Part shown: piece after piece, positions 59,920-64,000 of the stretch
Layout of the letters: each line of letters starts with the position of its first letter
How positions within the stretch are numbered: the first letter of the stretch is position 1
Assembly (NCBI RefSeq): GCF_040054535.1
Contig: NC_090778.1
Coordinates: 15,598,501 to 15,662,500, forward strand
From: Antennarius striatus
Lineage: Eukaryota > Chordata > Actinopteri > Lophiiformes > Antennariidae
DNA length: 64,000 bases
Direction: 5' to 3'
Notes under the pieces: generated by a model
Seen by the model: the letters and a program-made list of their open reading frames with translations, nothing else
Told to the model about the DNA's origin: nothing
Database searches by the model: none
Made by a program: the position numbers and the translations under genes

Positions 59920-59990
59920 GTCCCAGGGGCCAAATGTGGCCCACCACATCACTTCATGTGGCCCGCAGAGCAGAAAGGATCAGAGTGTCT
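59920..59990. repeat. possible hAT-like repeat fragment
   Basis: The wording (caagtcccaggggccaaatg, tggcccaccacatcac, tgtggcccgcagagc) resembles a repeat I recall from vertebrate genomes, usually assigned to a non-autonomous hAT element. No target duplication was found. Confidence 0.35.
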
Positions 59991-60000
59991 AAAAATAAAT

Positions 60001-60329
60001 ACAGTGCGCCCTGGAGCGTCAAAACTCGCGACTTCACCTCATAGCGGATTTTTAGGTTGTCACGGGATACCGTGCACACATTCTATTGGCTGACCTGGAA
60101 GTGCGTGAGTCCAAGAACGCAGCGCACTTTAAATAGGTGCTTTAAATAGTTAATCAGAGTGTGGGAAAAGGTACAGTACAGATAGAAGGTGGTTTAATAT
60201 CAGTATGGGGAGGGTTCATAATATTTAAATTACTGTAAATAATAAGATGGATAGTTCATCGCTATATCACAGAATTCTTTATTCGTGTGTGGTTCCTGGA
60301 ACGCAGTGACCGTGAGTAATGAGGGCGCA
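60001..60329. mobile_element. probable decayed Tigger/pogo-like MITE
   Basis: The left end is TACAGTGCGCCCTGGAGCG and the right end ...GACCGTGAGTAATGAGGGCGCA, whose complement begins TGCGCCCTCATTACTCACG. The first seven bases pair; further in, only partial matches remain. The CAGTGxGCCC opening and GTTCCTGGAACGCA word near the right end suggest a non-autonomous pogo-group element. The coding region is absent. Confidence 0.5.
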
Positions 60330-60576
60330 TAAGTCAAAAGTGTGCTTTGGTCAAATCATTTCCCACAATGCAGCAATTAAGCCCATTTTAACAACGACAA
60401 ACACATTTTGAACAAAGTTAAAGTCCTAACTTGTGCTTGATATTATTTTTATTTATTCACTGGGATAGTTGATCCTTGATTGATGGAGTTTTGTGGGTTT
60501 CATAACCTGACAAATGAAAGGGATTTATGTTACAACAGAGAAACAAACTATTTGCAAGAATTTCTTTACACAATCA

Positions 60577-60625
60577 TGTACTCGTTTTGTACTCATTTTG
60601 TACTCATTTTGTGCTCATTTTGTAC
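60577..60625. repeat. 11-bp tandem repeat, 4.5 units
   Basis: Unit TGTACTCATTT, with single-base variation in units 1 and 4. Confidence 0.9.
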
Positions 60626-61534
60626 AGATTGCAACACTGCTTTAAAGTTCAGCCATTAAGACAGTAAACCAATGCAGAGGGTTCAGGTCATTTAATTCTA
60701 TCATGTCGTGTCATCACACACTCAGTTCCATGCTATCATATGCCTCATGTCCTCTGTATAGTCAAGCTTTGTAAAAGATGTAATAAAAAGGAATCAGAAC
60801 ATCTTAGGAATAAACTGAAGGCTGAATGAAGACAGATCGTAAGTCTGTTCCACAGAGGAACACCAAGGACTCCGAAGAGGACTATAGGTCTGTGTGAAGG
60901 TTTCCTCCTACACCATGAAGAACACACTCCGTGTTTTCTCTTGGTGGATAACTGAGAATCCTCTACAGAGAAAACATTTCATTGTCTGTTCAGTGAGAAT
61001 CCTCTGATTCACTGAGCGCTCATAGCTTTTTCTTGTGTTTTTTATTTCTTTAAACAACAAACATGCACGTCGGGTGCGGGTTGGGGTTTTGTCCTGAAAA
61101 TATTATATTACTATACTGAATTTATAAACAGCTGTAAAGGAACAAATTTCCCTCACATCGATACCCTGAGCTTTTTAAAATCGATAAGGAACTCTGCGAA
61201 GTATGGATCTATTTAAGTTAAAAAAAATATAGAGAGAGAGACATTTCACTTCTGAATTGTGGAATCCCAGTTTACGGAACTCTCCAAAGGGTAGAAATAA
61301 TACCAGCTGTCGAAAATTGCAACAGAAGTATTGAAATAACCCGCCTTGACTTTCACTGAAAGCCTCCAGAATATATTTATTTCTATTTATATATTACAAC
61401 TGTCGCCTGCGTTAACAGTTTCTCGCTGACAAAAGAGGGAAATGACTTTGTATATTTGCCGTTTCAAATGACTAATTTAATGTTTAATGTTCAGGAGGCA
61501 GAGGGCTATCAAAGTAACGTAAGAGTAACCCCGT

Positions 61535-61741
61535 GTTGAGCCGCATTTTGTAATAACGGTCCATTTAGTAATAAACGTCGAAAATGTCATAAGTTAGTAC
61601 ATAATGTGGCAAAATTTATTACAAAATGCGTTGGGGTACTTTATTACAAAATGCGGCTTTATTACAAAATGAAATGAAAAAGTTATTAGACTTTGGACTA
61701 TTTATTACAAAATGCACTGTTATTACAAAATGCGGCTCAAC
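61535..61741. repeat. foldback element with perfect 23-bp ends and repeated motif
   Basis: GTTGAGCCGCATTTTGTAAT (61535-) is exactly mirrored at the other end (to 61741); 23 bases pair without mismatch. Inside and at the right edge, the motif TTATTACAAAATG occurs five times in the same orientation. The 207-bp unit has no coding capacity. It could be a non-autonomous transposon; no clear target duplication flanks it. Confidence 0.85.
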
Positions 61742-61884
61742 AAGGCGAGCTGCCTCGTCAAAGGCCTGAATTACTGCCTTTATTTAAATATAAATATTGA
61801 AATAATAATAATATTTATATAAATATTAATAATGTTTCGTTTATGTTCATATATACAATGTATATATATATATTTTTTCACATT

Positions 61885-62008
<124 letters not shown>

Positions 62009-62851
62009 ATAAATAATAAGCTTAAATATGTCAAGGAGAAATTCAGTTAAAAAAACGACATCTTTTATTGTTTTTTGTGTTCATAAATATTGATATTCTT
62101 GGCGCAGGCTGAGCCTGCGGACATGAGCGACACGCACTGAAACGTTTGTGCGGCTATAAAACTCTATAAAACTATTTTTTCTGACATAGAATTTATACCG
62201 CAAGATCAGGAATCACGCGATGTTTTCAAACGTCCGAATGCAGATGCACAATTGCACTAATATAATGCCCTTCAAAACAACAACTTTCATTTCTATTAAT
62301 TATACAGTAATTATAATGAAAACCAAACTTTTTTTTTTTTAAGGCTGCTTCAAGGACAAAAAAAGAAGACATGCGCTTTCGTAGAACACTGAAGGGAAAG
62401 AACGGGTTAACGTTATGAAGACTTCTCCTGAAAATGAAAACACACCTTGTAAATGTCATCTCAAACAGAATCAGCATTCCATCTTTTATGTCACATGTGA
62501 ATACCCGTGCAAAAAGTGTTGCTTTGTTTATGTGCATTCTCACACAAGAGACGTCACGAATAAGTTCACTTTAGTTCACAAGTGACCGGTGAACAGTCAA
62601 AATTACAATCTTATGACGGCGATGATGATGATGGTGGGTGTATTTTCTTTGACAGTCCACCCGCGTTGAATCTAACTCTGAAAGAGAGAGAGAAAGAGAA
62701 CATGGACAGTTTCACTACTGTAAATGTTTTACGCACTATTTCTCATTCACATACAAAATACGCGTGGAGCAAACACTTACTTCACCAATAACTAGGATCC
62801 AACGCTACGCTCCAGACATTTTAAACTACACTCAGTGTCAACACTGACACA

Positions 62852-63796
62852 TTACCTTGCCCTCTTCCAGGCGCAGAGCCTCCTCCACACCGTCCTCCAC
62901 ACGGCGCCCCGCAGCGCCGGGCTGCCCCAGATATACAGAGTAGGGGTCACCAACGCGTTCAGGCGGGCCATGATGGCGAACAGGTTAGTGGCTTCGTTCC
63001 GAAACCTCAGACCTTGTCTTGTCAGCTGTCTGACAATGATATTAACAAAAGATGGACACCAGAGCGCCAGGAAGCATATCACCACAAAAACAATTATTCT
63101 CAGCGACTCCTTCTTATTGTCTCTGTCGGCGCTGGGCGCCTCTCGCACCAGCTGATTCCTGGCTATGATATATAATTTAATTGTCATCAACACTTTGATG
63201 AGAACTATAATCTGCAGAGTCATTACACCGAAAGCGTTAATCTGAGCTGCCTTGGAGATGGGTACCATGTTCTGCACAGTGAGGATAACATATGTATAAA
63301 CCCAGCAAAACACGCAAATCCAAATGACCAGAGACCTGGTGATGTAGCGGTTGTAGAAGAACGGGTGGCACACTGCTAAGTAGCGGTCAAACTGAGCAAA
63401 GAGGAAGGTTAACACATTGACACCCAGGAATGAGGGTAAGATGTAGTATGTCCCATTCCGGGAGGGGTAGCCCTCCTGGACGTCGAACAGGCCGAGGTAG
63501 TAGACCGAGAAGCCGGTCAGGGTGTCGCTGATGCTGGTGTTCAGCATGAAGGTGAAGCGGTTCTGACTTCTCAGGGACCGGGTGAAGGATATCCCGACCA
63601 CCACCGAACCGGCCACCAGCACGGCACTGGTGGCGAACAGGATGTGGAAAATGAAGATGAGGAAGTCTTCGGGGGTGTCGAAGTCCACAGACAGGGGGAT
63701 GGTGGCGTTGAGGAGCATCCTCACGCTCCGGTGCAAGGACGAGGCGTCACCATAGTATTTATGGATGAGGAGCGCGTCTGGACGGGATGTCAACAC
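62852..63796 (-). CDS. orphan rhodopsin-class receptor, tandem copy 2
   Basis: Intronless and clearly related to the copy at 58005-58994: shared VYYLGLFDVQEGYPSRNGTY, FLGVNVLTFLFAQFDRY and RFRNEATNLFAIMAR. The frame has 314 codons; the likely start is the internal Met at 63718 (MLLNATIPLSVDFD), giving 288 residues. TM6 has FLALWCPSFVN, closer to the class motif than copy 1; TM7 has VTPTLYIWG instead of NPxxY. Cysteines at the usual TM3/loop 2 positions are missing, as in lipid-sensing class A receptors. NAT near the start is a glycosylation site. The tail is short and basic (RRLCAWKRAR). Confidence 0.85.
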   Translation of the reverse strand: MLTSRPDALLIHKYYGDASSLHRSVRMLLNATIPLSVDFDTPEDFLIFIFHILFATSAVLVAGSVVVGISFTRSLRSQNRFTFMLNTSISDTLTGFSVYYLGLFDVQEGYPSRNGTYYILPSFLGVNVLTFLFAQFDRYLAVCHPFFYNRYITRSLVIWICVFCWVYTYVILTVQNMVPISKAAQINAFGVMTLQIIVLIKVLMTIKLYIIARNQLVREAPSADRDNKKESLRIIVFVVICFLALWCPSFVNIIVRQLTRQGLRFRNEATNLFAIMARLNALVTPTLYIWGSPALRGAVWRTVWRRLCAWKRAR

Positions 63797-64000
63797 ATGC
63801 GTTCACATCTCTAGAGAGGAAAGGCTTCAGTGCAAACAAGTGTCACGTTAACGAGCGTTAATAAAACGTGTCAGAGGATGACTTTGGTTTAACTCCCTTC
63901 AGGTCAAAGGTGATCAGTCAGGTTTGTGCGCTCACTCGTGAGGCCTGGTTCCATGAGGTCTACGTGGATCAGTGAACCCACGACGCGTCCACGGGATGTA
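63797..64000. other. upstream flank of receptor copy 2
   Basis: A short GC-richer stretch that presumably carries the promoter and 5' UTR of the receptor at 62852-63796. No TATA box or other specific site is clear. Confidence 0.4.

Overview
The window is nuclear DNA from a ray-finned fish, most likely a teleost. The evidence is GT-AG introns throughout, intron-rich vertebrate orthologues in a compact layout, many long (CA)n/(TG)n microsatellites, and degraded DNA transposons and non-LTR retroelements of the kinds common in teleosts. I saw nothing bacterial: no operons, CRISPR or rRNA. I recognised no tRNA.

Layout. 1-4.1 kb: non-coding, with an old repeat remnant and probably the 3' UTR of the first gene. 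4.1-39.7 kb (minus): arhgef28 (Rgnef/p190RhoGEF), a Rho guanine-nucleotide exchange factor. I traced 37 phase-consistent coding exons that chain to 5,436 nt (1,811 residues), from an 11-residue start exon at 38.8 kb to the C-terminal ENIVYL at 4.1 kb. There is also a candidate internal first exon (23.9 kb) and a candidate frame-preserving cassette exon (14.6 kb). 41.0-44.5 kb (minus): utp15, a WD40 ribosome-biogenesis protein, 11 coding exons, 528 residues, plus a non-coding 5' exon near 46.8 kb. 47.3-50.1 kb (plus): btf3, the nascent-polypeptide-associated complex beta subunit, 161 residues, head-to-head with utp15. 52.0-54.1 kb (plus): an interleukin-12 p40-like secreted cytokine subunit, 7 coding exons, 298 residues. 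58.0-59.0 kb and 62.9-63.8 kb (minus): two tandem intronless rhodopsin-class receptors that lack several hallmark residues. The rest is introns, intergenic DNA and repeats.

The arhgef28-utp15-btf3 block matches the gene neighbourhood of human 5q13, which supports those three names. The p40-like gene and the receptor pair are not part of that block as I know it. utp15 and btf3 are growth-related housekeeping genes sharing a short divergent promoter region with paired CRE-type sites. The other genes have no obvious functional link.

The most interesting points are the unusual receptor pair, the p40 paralogue that appears to lack the inter-subunit cysteine, the alternative arhgef28 first exon and cassette exon, three terminal-inverted-repeat elements including a foldback element with an internal motif repeated about five times, and two perfect short hairpins in introns. 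Exon boundaries were placed by reading splice sites and phase by eye and by recall of the mammalian families. No alignment or database search was run.
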